A stretch of DNA of 5,743 bases from RGIG3102 sp964369975 (GTDB taxonomy: Bacteria > Bacillota > Clostridia > Oscillospirales > Ruminococcaceae), in NCBI GenBank assembly GCA_964369975.1, contig CAYJFZ010000039.1, positions 1-5,743 on the forward strand, written 5' to 3'. Positions 5,642-5,743 of this stretch are shown here, one piece after another (the stretch's first letter is position 1; each line of letters starts with the position of its first letter). A program made the position numbers and the translations under genes. The notes under the pieces were generated by a model. It was not told where the DNA came from and did not search any database. It saw nothing but the letters and a program-made list of their open reading frames with translations.

Positions 5642-5743
5642 GTATTATTAAATTATTAATAATCTATCTAAATTGTTAATTGCAAAAATATGAATAAAAT
5701 ATTAAATTATTTTTAATTTAAAGTAACTTTTATCTCATTTGAT

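Overview
The window looks like an AT-rich, spore-forming Firmicute, most likely a clostridium of the Lachnospiraceae type. GC is low by eye. Shine-Dalgarno and sigma-A promoter signals are strong, there is a SpoIVB (sporulation peptidase) C-terminus, and the two main genes have sensor architectures common in Clostridia. I cannot name the species from sequence alone.

Layout, left to right. The last 24 codons of a spoIVB gene (1-73, +) are followed by a long terminator hairpin (83-157). A near-consensus sigma-A promoter (159-187) begins one base later. About 160 nt of leader then precede a membrane diguanylate cyclase (354-2021, +), which has an extracellular domain, seven membrane helices and an intact GGDEF domain. 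That gene ends in a strong terminator (2161-2192). Right after it, beginning at a short inverted repeat, lies a second but 5'-truncated copy of the spoIVB 3' end (about 2212-2356). A bidirectional terminator (2371-2398) follows. The convergent gene (5456-2562, -) encodes a large phosphodiesterase with a signal peptide, two SBP_bac_3-type solute-binding domains, one membrane helix, a degenerate GGDEF and an intact EAL domain. Its most probable start is a TTG 15 nt inside the ATG-initiated frame. Its promoter (5567-5595, -) lies in the AT-rich 272 bp at the right edge.

The two complete genes catalyse opposite steps of cyclic-di-GMP metabolism. One makes it in response to an unknown extracellular signal. 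The other should degrade it in response to small solutes such as amino acids. They are independently transcribed and converge on the spoIVB remnant and a shared terminator.

Two points are most worth following up. First, the cyclase gene sits between two spoIVB 3' ends that encode the same 23 residues but differ at 8 nucleotides, all synonymous. This suggests recombination between diverged spoIVB alleles or paralogs rather than decay of a fresh duplicate. Second, Spo0A-box-like sequences occur at both c-di-GMP promoters. A TGNCGAA match overlaps the -35 of the cyclase, and three near-matches spaced exactly 20 and 10 bp lie just upstream of the -35 of the phosphodiesterase. Sporulation control of both genes is therefore a testable idea, but it is inference. 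I saw no CRISPR, tRNA, rRNA, recognisable transposase or integrase, and no cyclic-di-GMP riboswitch.
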